A stretch of 64,000 nt of DNA from Hymenopus coronatus (taxonomy: Eukaryota > Arthropoda > Insecta > Mantodea > Hymenopodidae): contig CM060900.1 in the NCBI GenBank assembly GCA_030762935.1, forward strand, positions 292,281,736 through 292,345,735. Direction: 5' to 3'. The position numbers were made by a program, and so were the translations under genes. Under the pieces are notes generated by a model. That model was not told where the DNA came from and ran no database searches. It saw only the letters and a list, made by a program, of their open reading frames with translations. This document shows positions 11,690 to 23,860 of the stretch, in pieces (positions within the stretch are counted from its first letter, which is position 1; every line of letters starts with the position of its first letter).

Positions 11690-12190
11690 TATCGGAAGTA
11701 TAAACCCTCAGCCCGTATAACTGCACTCAAACTTCGAGGCATAAACAAAATAAATGTCTACAGTAATGTGGATGATAAGCTACAAGAGACCAGCCTCCTG
11801 AATTTGTGCCCAGAAACCATAATTTTTCCTTCGCCCATTTACAGGTAATTGGAGCGCAGCTCACTTTTTACCTCAGCCCACATATTCTCAATAGAGAACT
11901 CATTCTCACAGAGGGAATCAAAATATTATCTAGTATTACCGTTTATTACACAACGTTCATTGTATCATCAAGCTACCACAGCACTTCTATACCGTCCTTT
12001 GATATCCAACTCCAACGCGCTATAGATACGCCACCATGATGGAATTGCGAAGCTCGTATCTTGCATCGTATTGGGTTCCCTTTGGACGATAGACAATCAA
12101 TTTTCCCTTACGCGTGGAAGAAAATATCACCTCGTTTGAGAATATCACCACGGATCGCTTTATGAAGGGTGCGTTTGACCGCGTTGTAAA
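11690..12190 (-). pseudogene. Tc1-like transposase C-terminal relic
   Basis: On the minus strand in mixed frames I read VIFSNEVIFSS (SDES-like region), GKLIVYRPKGTQYDARYE, a SIENMWAEVKSELRSNY segment (the DPNPIENxWAxxK region of Tc1 DDE domains), then MPRSLSAVIRAEG. This order is that of the C-terminal half of arthropod Tc1 transposases. Several stops and frameshifts are present. The N-terminal HTH domains and inverted repeats were not found. Confidence 0.75.
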
Positions 12191-12815
12191 GGGTAAGTTA
12201 ATTTAAAAACAACCAAAACAAAAAACAAAAAAGAACTTGAATCTGAAAACATGTTTGAAAACATTGGTTTTCTGAATAATACCTTTAGTATTTCTGCACA
12301 CTAAATGCTTTCGCGTGCAGCATATTGATGTTCCGTAGAATAAACAGTGAAGAAAGCATCATAATAAGTATCATATTACTTTTACCGAATGTCGAGAATG
12401 CAATAAATGTGTTTAAAATAAATAACCCATATGTGTTGATTCAAGATCATTAGGAGATGAAAAAAAAAATAACAACAATGTTGGCTACATGCGAGAAGCG
12501 AAACTGTGACCCTTGCTAGAGGAGTAATCTACGTTTTGTCACAGCGCTACAGGGAACATTGATGCAAAGTGGCAGGTTTTACAATACTAACCGTATTATC
12601 TTTTGTGTCGTGAACGTGTTTAGTTAATAATGATAGTTTGTTGTTTAGGAAGCTTAATTTGTGTGCTTTGTTATAAATATTGATCATATGGGTTAGTAAT
12701 ATTAAGATTTGGAACATGTGACAACTTGGTGCTGCCGCTACACAACTGTATCGTGAATGATGTACACAGGGCGCTGTGTCGTGAGGGACCTAGGCGAATT
12801 TGGCGTTCCGTTCTT
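12191..12815. other. unassigned AT-rich DNA
   Basis: Nothing recognisable on either strand apart from short A-runs. Confidence 0.5.
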
Positions 12816-12821
12816 TAACAT

Positions 12822-13556
12822 TTTTTTTTTTTTTTTTTTTTGCAACGGGTATACAATGCAGTTTTAAAACCATTTTTGTAACTTCTGAAAGTAACGTTCT
12901 CTGCTATACATTTTCAAAAATTATTGATTGGTATATACACCGCATTGTCCAACAATTCAAGATTAAATATTTTTTAGGTTTCAGATCAGGAACGGTCACT
13001 GAGGGGTCCCCAAACACTGGGGCAGAGCACCGCATGGAGTCCCTTGGTGCCCTTTGAGAAACTATGTGTCTCCAGGGAGGAAAGCATGAGAGAAGAAACC
13101 CGAAGGGCAACAAAATCTGGATGACAATGGGCGTAAGGATGGATGGAGTTGCTAACGTTGCCACAATGAATGGCTCTGACGCCACTCTGGCTCAATCCAA
13201 GGGCCTCGGGTCTCAGGATTCCTAGAAGGGCACCTAGCCCAAACGCACCCGAAGGCGGTTCCTGATTGGGCGATAACGAGAACTCGCCTGGAATAAACGA
13301 CTTTCTATCTTAAATCAGCCGAAAACCCCCACCTGTTCCTTCGTTCCTGAAACAGATGACAAGGAAGTGATGCGAACAAGTAATAATTGACCGAAACATT
13401 CTGGGGAATACAATGAACGTTCCAAGCATTTGCCTAGCGGCCGAGGAAACACACGAAAGTCGATGGTTCAGGAGGGCGGGCCACGGTTTCGAACTCATTA
13501 CCTCCCAAATGCAAGTCGCACACTTTACCACCGCGCTACCTTGATGGGTTAAATTT
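12822..13556 (-). mobile_element. possible tRNA-headed retroposon with A-tail
   Basis: At the right, the minus strand reads GGTAGCGCGGTGGTAAAGTG followed by GAGTTCGAAACC, a plausible A box and B box. At the left is a run of about 20 T on the plus strand, i.e. an A-tail in the minus orientation. The 0.65 kb between includes GC-richer sequence of unknown origin, so two separate insertions are also possible. No clear target duplication was found. Confidence 0.35.
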
Positions 13557-13856
13557 GAGTTAAGTATGCATAGGACGAGTTACTCAAATGTAAGTGTATA
13601 CGTTTAGTGTATTGTTGATACATATTTTATTGAACTTATAACTTAGGTATTTAATAGAATCTTTAAAGACAAATAATTACAGTTTGTGGTCTATTCTATT
13701 CCAAAATAAAATACAGCATATTTAAATTTATATAAAAAATAGTTAAATGCTTTTACCGTATTTTTATTTGAAATAAACTAGCGGTACCATTCATAAGTAA
13801 ATATAAAATGCAAATTAACAATCTGTGAAGCCATTGTTCCATTGAATACAGGCTAA

Positions 13857-14716
13857 GGGTCAGTTGTACGAACTCGGAATAAATCTTGGAATAGTTATTC
13901 TTGGAATACACTATTCGTGGTATAAATATGGTGACGAGTTGTACGACGCAATTTTATTCCTTAGATATTTATGCGACTGTTTACAGATTTAAAACTGATG
14001 TTGGCTATGCTGCAAGTCATTCATTACCAACTTGATTTGTAATTTCTGCTTTATTTTGATGAAAATTTGCATTATTTTCACAATCAGCTGTTCCTAAACT
14101 ATGTATTATTTCTTATTTTAACTACTTACGGTACTATGAAGTAATTATAAATGTACACCAGCGTGTTCGAATGCAGAATTGCTATATACTTTACAAAACA
14201 TAAACATATATACTGTGACTTCTTCCTATAGGCTAGGAGTATGGGAATGAAACCTTATCGTATTGTAAAGTGCATCTTGTGCTGATATATGACCTCTTTC
14301 CGTTTCTGTGCTCAAAACAGCTAACGTACTTAACCTGGATTCATTAAATGTATTCAGTAAAATACTTAGAAATCGAATTTTGAAAATTAAATTTTAGCTG
14401 TTGCCAACGCTACTATCAACTTAAGATATGTATAATAGAATCGATGCACCAAGATCAAGTACATAAGCAATTTGCTATACAGGTATTATTAACCAACAGA
14501 AAAATGAGTAGCTATGTTGAATATTGCTTTAAACCGTTCCCATTACAGCTCGCACTTTGCTGATGGCAATATTTAATACAGCAGTTTGAAATGGTCAACC
14601 AAACGAATAAAACTGAGAACATTATATCTTACGGAAGGTATCGTCTATTCAATCAACATTGTTTCTAATATATTAAACCCACAGCATATAATACGAAAAT
14701 TATTAATTTATTGTTA

Positions 14717-14750
<34 letters not shown>

Positions 14751-15502
14751 TATATATTATATTTGCGAGCTCTGAAGGCGTCCTTTAATCTGGGCATCTC
14801 CTCCTTTTATCAAAAAGCTTGCAATGTTATCGTTGTTAAACTTGCACCTAACCTCCAAAATCTGATTATAGCACAGAATGTCGCTAACGTTAACACTTGT
14901 GGCTATGTTACGCTTTGAAACATATCGCCCTCGAAGTAACCAATTCTTTGTATTTCGTCAATAAAACGTAACCTCGTTGTTTACAACGCTAAGCATTGTA
15001 CTGGTGAATTGCTATATAATATTTTATATTTATCTTGGGTTCGATTAATTAAATGGTTTCCATAAAAATAGCGGTATTTTGATGGCAATAAGTAGGTTTT
15101 ACTGTTTTATAAATGCAACTTTACTTTTAACTAACTTCTTGTCTTATGGCTTCTAGCCGCCCAGTTATCTCACTTCAATCTCATTATAGCAGTCTTCATT
15201 TATCGGACTACCTCTATAACATATTGTATTTAGCTATAATATGTCCTTATAAACATATAAAGAAATTAAAGGTTTATATCGGTCAATTATGGGTCAAAAT
15301 TCTGTCCAGAACACAAGCGGCCGTTTTCCTTTTTGCACTCTATTCTCGGAATAACGAGTTATTCCCACAATGAATCACGGAATAAGTTATTCCATGTTTA
15401 TTCCCTTGATAGTCTCTACTCCGTTAATGTGCAACATAATTTAGCACATAACCATGGAATAACGTCTAACAGAGGTTTATTCCGAGTTCGTACAACCGGC
15501 CC
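13857..15502. mobile_element. PIF/Harbinger-like DNA transposon
   Basis: The termini GGGTCAGTTGTACGAACTCG (13,857) and, inverted at 15,502, GGGCCGGTTGTACGAACTCG match at 18 of 20 positions. They are flanked by TAA on both sides (13,854-13,856 and 15,503-15,505), the 3-bp duplication typical of this superfamily. Repeated GGAATA/TATTCC motifs lie just inside both ends. No DDE transposase is readable, so the element is non-autonomous. It contains an (AAT)n microsatellite at about 14,716-14,749. Confidence 0.85.
14765..14880 (-). pseudogene. possible DNA-binding protein remnant of the Harbinger element
   Basis: On the minus strand a short frame reads NQILEVRCKFNNDNIASFLI then KGGDAQIKGRLQSS. This could be a scrap of the SANT/myb-like DNA-binding protein that accompanies Harbinger transposases, but that is inference from position and a vague resemblance. 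Confidence 0.25.
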
Positions 15503-15505
15503 TAA

Positions 15506-16085
15506 AACTTATCACTGATACAAAACCCCATTTAATTGAAATCCATCCATTTTAAAATAAATAAAGCGTAATTTTGAAAAAAAATAAATATGTACACACT
15601 TTTGCAAATAACTTGTTAAGGTTTACATATTTTCCCAACCCTTTCGTCTGGATAATTAAATATACATAGATCCATTGCGGCAACTACAGCTTAGGATGAA
15701 GGGATGAACTGACGGAACCACAGGCAATTACAGGCCGCAGGCAGACAGGCCATGAAGACGCGCGGAACTCCCTGACAGTTCAAGGCTCGAAGACCAATAG
15801 CGCTGCTGGAACTGCCTATTGTGTTTCAAATGGGAAGAGTTCTGCTCCGAAGGAAATGAGATGCTTTTGCGTGCTAGGCTTTGTGCCCTCGATAGTGCCA
15901 CTCTTTTCAACATTTCCCCTCTCTCTCGCACTCTATCCCACAGCATGCTTACAGTCTACCTGAGGCTAGAGGTAAGTGGACTAAGACTGATTTACATATT
16001 CCCTCATTATGTTTATGTTTTAATTGCTATGTGTACATTTAGGCATATCATTTTTAGTTACGTCTTTTAATCCCATGGAACTGCC
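15506..16085. other. unassigned DNA
   Basis: A mildly GC-richer patch at 15.7-15.97 kb has open frames on both strands (about 72-83 codons) without recognisable motifs. Confidence 0.4.
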
Positions 16086-16470
16086 ATTGACTCACCGGCA
16101 TCGCTGTTATACTTACGGCAACCAACAGGTCGTAATTGTCACTGTCTTCATCGACTGAGTCTTGCAAATATATGATACGTTCTAAAATTTCGTTACGGAC
16201 CATTTCTGTTTGCATGTGTCTCGCAGTTTTCCTAGTCTTGTTGTGTACCTTGCCAATTTCATCGTGAGTTATTCTTTCAACTCATTCGACTTAAAAGTGT
16301 TATTTCTGTTTCCAGCCCCCACCCGTTTTATTTCAGTACACACTAACTCAATTGGATTGTACTGGCAATTGTTAGAGAGAGATGGATTATCGCGTGTCCC
16401 ATTTCAATTGGAACTTGATCCAGCTGATAAACTTTTCCTGGCTTTTTAAAGAAGACCCTCGCAATGTCTC
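16086..16470 (-). pseudogene. Tc1/IS630-type DDE transposase C-terminal relic
   Basis: On the minus strand: NCQYNPIELVCTEIKRV, then GNRNNTFKSNELKE; after a frameshift ITHDEIGKV and MVRNEILERI; then an acidic tail QDSVDEDSDNYD. The NPIELxW..K motif and acidic C-terminus match the DDE_3 proteins common as orphan transposases in insect genomes. Trp in the motif is replaced by Cys. Upstream catalytic motifs are not readable and no element ends were found. Confidence 0.5.
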
Positions 16471-18908
16471 AGTTTAAGCTTCTGTTGCCGAAAATCATCA
16501 TGTTTCTTATTTTTCTTCAACCATTCAACAATTTGACTTTTACTGCTGTCCGTATTCGGTATTTTATTTTCAATAACCGAATGCTACGGCGCCGGTTCTG
16601 GAGACTTGCTATCAGGTGTGCGGCTCCCTCTTCTGCTGATCACTGGCTGTGTGTGTGACGATGGCCGCAAACTGTCGCGGAAGACTTCGAAGGTGGATAG
16701 CTATTCCTTCGAACTTGAGTGGCTTGACGAGTTGAGATGTTACTTCGCATTCTGTCGTCTTGCCAATCAAGTCTTTCACCCTTCGATATAGAATCTTTTA
16801 CATAATATGTTCAGTTCTTTTGCGCTTCCGTCAACTTCCCTCCAGGGCATTAAATCCTTCTCCGAGGTTTTCCAGGACGTCAAGGCGTTCTACGATGCTC
16901 TGCAGGGCGTGAAAACGTTGTTTAAGGTTCTTCATCCTTCCGGCAAGTTCTTCTGCTCCTACTTCACACCAGTAAGTTGTTCGTTTGTTTTTGTTCGATA
17001 TCTCTTTTGTTGGGTACTACATATTGCATTTCATTTTCTCTTCGATCTTGCCCAAGGCGCATTCTATATATTTCTCTTCACCTTCTCCATCGTTCCAGTA
17101 GCATTTTCGTGCCTAACTTCTTAGTTTCGGCTAAAAGGGTTTGTGCGACTTCAATGTCAAAGAACTTCCCGATAACACACTTGTCCACCCTCATAGTTGC
17201 ACAACTGCAACTTCGATTTCGAATGAGCTCGCCGATGTCACACGTGTCCACAAATGCAGGTGTAACAGGAAGGGGAACAATCAGCTATGATTTACGAAGC
17301 AAGCCGTACTCACACATTCAGCGTTTACGGCCGTAGGACATTGTCACAATATTTGATTTTATTATTTTTTTCTTAAATAAATATTTCGGTTAGATGCCTT
17401 CGGTTTTATATATCAACTTTGCAAAAACACTGTTAATACGTTATAATCATTTCGGCTTTATAATGCAGTTAATTAGATAATTTGTTAAAAAAAAGTTTGC
17501 TTTGTTATTCTGAACCGGAATTTTAGGTTATGGTATGAAAACTTTTACATGTATATTATTGTTAAGAAATATTTCTTGATATGCCTTTTATGAGTGAAGT
17601 ACTTCCGAACTAGTACTCTTAGGTAAATGTATATTATTCCAACAAAATATTTCCCGTTTCTAGTAAATGCAAATCAAAGTCAAAGGCCAATATTCACCAA
17701 AGTAATCTGCCGCTTTTATTTTCGGTCAGGCTCTGGGATCAGATTCATTAAAAGGTACTATTACTATTACAAACCGCTAAAGGCATCGTTCACTTCTGAT
17801 TTGGAAAACAGAACTGTAACGTGCATGAGAGATTATTTCCCTTTACCTTAGCTGTAATATGCCACTGTGTATTTTCTTTCGTGTGCTCGGAAATCTATTT
17901 TCTAGTTTTGTTCAAATTTCAAAGTAGTGGTGACACTGCGTGCTTATTACTCACTAATTTAAGTTTAAACCTCAATAGCTGCTTCCTTATCCGCTATTTT
18001 TATTCAAGCGCTTTCCTGTACATTAAAAGTTTTGATGGGCTGTGTGAAAGTAACAGTTGCAGGTATGGATTATAAAGAATGATTGAGTTCTCCAAATGGT
18101 AATCATGAAGTACTTGAGGATGTGCAAAGTTACTTGCTATGGCAAATGCTCTACGTAATAAACATTAATTTTGTCATCTATTTTTGGGGGTTTCCTATAA
18201 GTCTAAATTCATTGGAAAATAACAATAAAGGGTTAAAAGAATAAAAGTTCAAGTAATAGAAAAACGCATATACTTCATGTTTGAGAGCAAATCGTCGCAG
18301 GTTATATTAATGGGGATTTCAGAACATATTCGTTACATAATCTCTTTCCGGAACATTCTTTACATATTTTTCAATCTGCTTATTACGGAGCTTCCGTTTC
18401 CGAATTTTCAGTAAGATTATACTTTTTGTTATTGAAATCGCCATGACATAGAATGGGCATAGACTGGCTATCATTGGGCGATGCTTTGATTAGCTATTGT
18501 AAATGCTTCTTTTTGTGGTGAGGCTAGTGTAACGTTCAACGCAGCATGCTTCTTTATGGCTTATAGTTTATCTTTAAATGCAATTTGTATATATCCTAAC
18601 ATAAAACCTTGCTTAGCAGGTTAATAGATTGCACCAAGTGGCTCGCAGCATCTTAGTTCACTTGTGCAGATAACCCTTTTTGTGATAAAACAGAAGAATT
18701 TAGCGTGGCAATTGGAAGCAAACACCGCAACATGACGTGTTAGCAAACAGCACGAGTGACCTTCGTTGCACACATCTTGCATATCAGCAATAATGCTCAT
18801 TGAGAGGCAGTTTCCAGATTTGTACCAAAGTACGTGATTGTTCACGTTCAGTTTTTAACTACTTTCCGCTTCAGTTGCAACAGCTTTATTGTTAGGAAAA
18901 TAAAATCA
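16471..18908. other. unassigned DNA
   Basis: The segment at 16.57-17.34 kb is less AT-rich and holds open frames up to 119 codons. On its minus strand there is a short Leu-rich stretch (HALQSIVERLDVLENL) that could be a coiled-coil scrap. The rest is AT-rich with nothing recognisable. Confidence 0.4.
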
Positions 18909-18916
18909 CCTACCAG

Positions 18917-20418
18917 CAGGGCCATATTTACGGCAGGGCAAACCGGGTAACTGCCCAGAGCGGCACATTTTAGGGGGTGGAAAAATTACTGGAAAGCTGC
19001 ACCAAAAAAAATAATAGACATAAAACGTCAAATTCATTTAAATTTGCCGCTCGTAGAGGAATATTAGTTGACGCATGTTGGCTATTCTGATTAGTTTGCA
19101 CGCTATGTGCACGTAGCGGAGACAAAGCGACGCATTCCAATAGTGAGAATCGATTAACACGCAAAACATTGTAAGATCAAATAGTGTTTGTTGTTATTCA
19201 TTAACGTTAATTTTCTAAATATTGTTAGCAGAGGTAATGAATAGTAATTATTATTGTAATTATATTGAATAAGCCGGCATTTCGACATAATGAAGTTGTA
19301 GGTTATGTTTGAATCTTTTAAGTTTTTCAACTGTTTATCCTATTTTCTTTCGTTTTCTCAGCTTCAGTGTCTATTGTCACTGATTAAAATGAAAGAAAGA
19401 AAGAGACTTAGTGGGGTTCAGTATCGTTCATTGGCGAAATATAAAAGAAAAAGAGAAGAAGACAAATTGAGAAAAGTTCCACTACTTAATGTGTTTATAA
19501 AATCAACCCAAGGAATTCATGTCATGACATTTAAATCTCTTTGTAACATTACTACAATTGATCAGGATAAGAAACGCATTAAGGAAAAGAAAAGATTCTT
19601 TGATGAATCTGATTTAGACTCTGAAGGAAATGATGATTCAGATGACTTACAGATGTCCTTCCTTTTGATTCTGGATAAATTGATTGAAGAACTGAACAGC
19701 AGAGTTTCTTCCTACAAGGAATTCAGTGATCCATTTATGTTTTTAACAAATCTGAAGATGCTTAGTCCACTTGAAATTCAGGAAGCATCATCTAGACTAC
19801 AGAAAGTCTACAGTTCGGATCTTGCAGATTCAGCACTTGTATTTGAATGCTTATTCTTCAAAAGCTACACAGAAGAGAATGAAAATGCGTCGCACTCTCT
19901 TACACAGCTAATGCAAGATGTTAAAAGGTAACTGTCTAGAGAGTGTTTACCCAAACTTAAACATAGCGCTACAAATATGCTTGAGCACTCCTGCTTCCAG
20001 CTGCTTAATTGAGAGATCATTTTCTGCTCTATGTTACATAAATAATGATTTAATAGCATCACAAGTGAAGGATCGTCTTAGTTATCTTGCAGTTCTTTAA
20101 CAGTGAAAATGGACTGTGACGAACTCATAAACTTGTTTGCAAATGACAGGGCAAAGAGGAAGCCTCTTGTTATTTAAACAGTATATGTTCTGACATCTAA
20201 TATGGGGTAATGCCTCTTTAGTGTAAGTTCTTCCTTTTAATATGTTTCTACTTACATTTCAATAAACACACTTATGATGTTTGCCACTTATACTTAAGTA
20301 TCCTAACTAGTGAAATCATTCTATGCGTTATGAAAATTTAAGTAATATATGTAGTGCAAGTTGGGGGGAGGGCAGCATAGTTTTTTTTTTTTTTTGCCCA
20401 GGGGCAAATTCGGACCTG
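18917..20418 (+). mobile_element. internally deleted hAT element
   Basis: The left end CAGGGCCATATTTACGGCAG and right end, inverted, CAGGTCCGAATTTGCCCCTG match at the CAGG.CC..ATTT positions typical of hAT ends. Both are followed by GGGCA-type sequence. The 8-bp flanks are CCTACCAG and CATGCCAG, six of eight identical. Inside are the two extremities of a hAT transposase with the middle removed. Length is 1,502 bp. Confidence 0.8.
19389..20100 (+). pseudogene. hAT transposase, N- and C-termini fused by internal deletion
   Basis: The frame opens with MKERKRLSG and a lysine/arginine-rich stretch ending KVPLLNVFIK. This resembles the N-terminus of ZMYM/TTF-type hAT proteins. After an acidic region it reaches the C-terminal part. 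A TAA at 19,929 and a frame shift precede the hAT dimerisation domain, read as YPNLNIALQICLSTPAS, IERSFSAL and KDRLSYLAVL. The catalytic RNase H-like core and insertion domain, usually several hundred residues, are missing. It cannot be active but could once have been mobilised in trans. Confidence 0.8.
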
Positions 20419-20426
20419 CATGCCAG

Positions 20427-20972
20427 TATCCACCAATAGCTAAGTTTTGTAAATATGTGTAGTGCGTGGTGAATGTATAGACTTCTGGCTTCTTGCCAAG
20501 GCCGGCATCAGTGGTCCAATTCCAGGGGGCATCATGCGGCAATTGTGTTGCACAAAGCGGCATCTGGGCGAGCTTTATCTGATTTTTCTGCCATTCATTG
20601 CACCAGCTGAATCATCATAACCTTTCTTGTCATCAATTTCCCCATTTAATTCGGTCCTTTTCAGCGAGAAGATTTACATACGATATAATAACAGATAAAA
20701 AAAAAGTCTTTCCAAATAATTCCATGTATGAAAAATGTTTACTAAATTTAATATTTTAAAGTTTATCTTTAATATAGGGTTCGTATAGTTCCTACCAGCC
20801 AATAAGCATTAAATTGCAGAACACATGTCTATTTGTATATAGTGTAGCGCATGATCAGTGCTTTTATGGTACAGCAACGGTGAATGTAGTCTGACTTGCA
20901 CACAATTAGGACCATCTTTCAACCTCAGTAGCTACGAGGTGACAGTCGACCGAGGGTTCCGCAACATGTTCC
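20427..20972. other. unassigned DNA upstream of the Gypsy relic
   Basis: There is no clear coding. The last 100 bp may belong to the 5' part of the Gypsy element at 21-23.9 kb, because the retroposon at 20,985 splits a single continuous sequence. Confidence 0.35.
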
Positions 20973-20984
20973 ATTTGAGGTGTT

Positions 20985-21053
20985 CTACCGCCTGCGGTGC
21001 CATTAGTAGTTAAAGCGGGCGTTAAACACTACCAAAAAAAAAAAAAAAAAAAA
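20985..21053 (+). mobile_element. ultrashort A-tailed retroposon, copy 2, with target duplication
   Basis: The body CTACCGCCTGCGGTGCCATT...GCGGGCGTTAAACACTA is followed by about 21 A. It is flanked by an exact 12-bp direct repeat ATTTGAGGTGTT (20,973-20,984 and 21,054-21,065). The insert without its tail is only about 48 bp. The duplication and A-tail show LINE-type retrotransposition. Confidence 0.85.
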
Positions 21054-21055
21054 AT

Positions 21056-23106
21056 TTGAGGTGTTACTCAGGAGACCGCATGAACATAAAGAGTTCTTCA
21101 GGATCAGTTGAAGAGGAAATTGATACTTTACCCGAAGACATCATTGCACGGATTATGTTTAGCTCAAGAAGGGCTGCCTTGCCGGGATGGAGTACTTATG
21201 AGCCTGCTGAAGCCAATGTACACCAACCAGGTCATCCAGACTGGAACAGACCGGATTGTATCGCCGTGGGACGAACCAAAAGAGCCACTATGGTTGCTGG
21301 ATTTGCGACTCCGATTGTAAGAGTTGGTGAAGAGAACAGCCAACCATCTGATAACTTAACAAGTGGCAAGTATTCTGTGTCTGCTAAGACGATAGCAATG
21401 TCCTTAGCGAAGGAATGGCGAGTACGGTGGCACTACTGACCGAGCGCACAACATCGACACCGGGGACGTCCAACCAATTCGACAAACACCAAGACGTGTT
21501 CGTCTGGTGGAGCAAAAAGGTGTATGAAACATAATAGAGGGAAAATCCATGAAAATCATTGAAGAGTTATAAAAGTCATAGTACTTTGCTGTAGTCTTGG
21601 TGAAGATGGACAACGGTGAGCTATGCTTTTGTGTGGACTACAGGACGCTAAATATCCTTACTGAAAAGGGCTGTTTACCCTTACCCCATATTCACCACAG
21701 CTAAACACGCTAGCTGGATCCTAGTGTTTCTCGACTTTGGTCTTGAAATCGGGATATAACCAGGTGGACCTAGATCCCAGGGACAAAAAGATGATCGCAT
21801 TCTCAACTGGTCATGGACTTTGGTAATAGACGGTTTTACCGTTTGGCCTCTGCAATGCACCAGCCACTTTCCAACCCTCATGTAATGAATGATGAGAGGG
21901 CTCAATTATGACAAATATGAGTGCTATTTTGAAATCATCGTTGGAAATAACTTCAAAGAACAATTTGAGAATCTGACCAAGACACTGAAAAGACTGAAAG
22001 CAATGAAGCCTTGAAGATCTTGGAGCTGAACGCAATGAACTGACTTCTGCAATGAGGCGAATACTCGGACCCCATAATCTCACCATGTAAGGTGGTCACG
22101 GACCTACAGAAGCCTCGAGCAGTGTGAGATTGGCCTCGCCCGAAAAACAAACAAGAGCTGTAAGGCTTCCAGGGCCGATGCGTTTACTACCGCCGGTTTG
22201 TCTCAGTTTTCTCTAACATCACAAAACGCCTCACTAGACTAACTACATGTGGTCAGAAGAGGCAGGGAGAGAGAGGGAGTAATCCAGGCGTTAACGTCAG
22301 CACTCTGCAGTACTCTGCTACAGATGTCAGAGAAACTGTCGTTGGCGAAGTTCTATTACTGTCCAGTATGGCCAAGAGCGGGTAAATTACCTACATTTTC
22401 AAAGCGCTCTTCAAAACAGAAAAGAATTACTGCTATACCCACCGAGGGCTGCACCCTACGTAGTAATCTGCATTGCCATGCTTTCCACTTGAGAACTGAC
22501 CATTCTGGTTAGCTGGCTGCTAACCTGGAAGGCCAGAAATTCCAGTTAGTCCGGAGGCTAACAGAGTACAACTTTACATCTGAGCGTTGGAAAGGAAGCA
22601 GCCACTCCGATGCGGACACCATGTCCAGGCGAGCCTATCCAAAAGTGCATAGTAGCCTCCACTACTCTAAGCGAAGGTGAAGCGAAGAAGCGTTCCGCAG
22701 CTCTCCGTGATAGTTCAGCTGCACCTGCTGCAGATTGGATAGCGCAGGATTGCGGGAGGAACAGCCGGCGGACGTCGACCTGAGGCCACTCCTGTGAGAA
22801 TGGGAGGCAGGGACTAGAAAGAGCTGGAAGTGCATCGCACCAAGGAGAACTGTGTACAAGCCCCAAAGGGCCCAATGGGACTCACTAAAATCAAAGACGG
22901 AGCTCTGTTTAGAGTATGACAGTCAAGTATTGGGAAGAACCAAAGAGAGCATCTGATGCTTCCTCGTAGTGTGGTACCGGAAGCCCTGAAGGATGTGCAT
23001 GCGGGGACTTCGGCAGGACATATGGACCAACCAAGCCATTGACAAACATGTCGACATTACTAGTTGATACTACGGGTAGATACTGAGAGGTAGCGCTTCG
23101 TATGTC

Positions 23107-23139
<33 letters not shown>

Positions 23140-23860
23140 AGTGTCGCGGCCTAGGCACCAGAACCAGGGTCGTATGCAGCAGTATAACTTGGGAGCACGC
23201 ATAGCCATTGATGTAGCTGAGTCAATCTATCACACAGGGGAAAAAAGGGCCTGCTGGACGCCATGAATAACTTCAAATAGTGGCCCGAGTTGTAAGTCAT
23301 CCCTAACCGGGGGCTAAGACCCTTCCGATTTGTTTTATGCTTTGGGGTACCAATGGAGGTTCGCAATGATCAGGGCACCAAATTTTAGTCCATCCTCAGA
23401 AGGGAAACACTAGAGTGAACCAGTGAGCACAAGATGCGCACAACACCTCTTCGCGCATAAATCAGACAGCGTGCATGAGCACTACATTAAAACTGTAAAA
23501 TAACATTTGAGCAAGGTTTTAGGTAATTACCAGAGGTTCTGGGATGTGAAGCTGCCACCTTTCTTGCTGAACTACCACTCTTCAGGCCACGACCCAACCG
23601 GTTAAATACCAGCCAATTTTGTCTTTGGCAGGGAGCTGCATCTACCATTCGACCTGCTGTACGGGAACTCTCCTGGAGCAAAACATTCAAATAAGTGGAG
23701 CAGTCGACTTCATGATATACATGAGATGGTTCATTAAAAATCTAGGTAGCGATGAAAACCCGTTATCACCGACAGGCCAGCAGCAGAGGTTTCCAACAGG
23801 GTGACCTGGTGTGTCTGTATCAGCCTATCGGGCCAAGGTGTTATTGCTTTTCAAATAGCT
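21056..23860 (+). pseudogene. Gypsy-type LTR retrotransposon pol relic
   Basis: Segments in order, in shifting frames: HNIDTGDVQPIRQTPRRVRL (entry to RT); DNGELCFCVDYRTLN (RT motif); PLPHI; later VTDLQKPRA and KNKQEL near YYRRFVSVFSNITKRLTRL (RNase H connection); HLRTDHSG and EYNFTSERWKGSSHSDAD with MSRRAYP (RNase H end). Then come an integrase zinc-binding/core region around 22.9-23.4 kb and a late integrase segment SCIYHSTC...VDFMIYMRW to 23.84 kb. More than twenty stops or shifts. LTRs were not found on either side. This would have been the polyprotein for reverse transcription and integration. Confidence 0.85.
23108..23144. repeat. (GT)n microsatellite
   Basis: About 18 GT repeats with two interruptions, lying inside the decayed integrase region of the Gypsy relic. 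Confidence 0.9.

Noticed and set aside
12904..13185. 93-codon minus-strand frame as a host gene
   Set aside because: No start context, motif or homologous domain. It lies between an A-tail and a tRNA-like head and is likely retroposon body.
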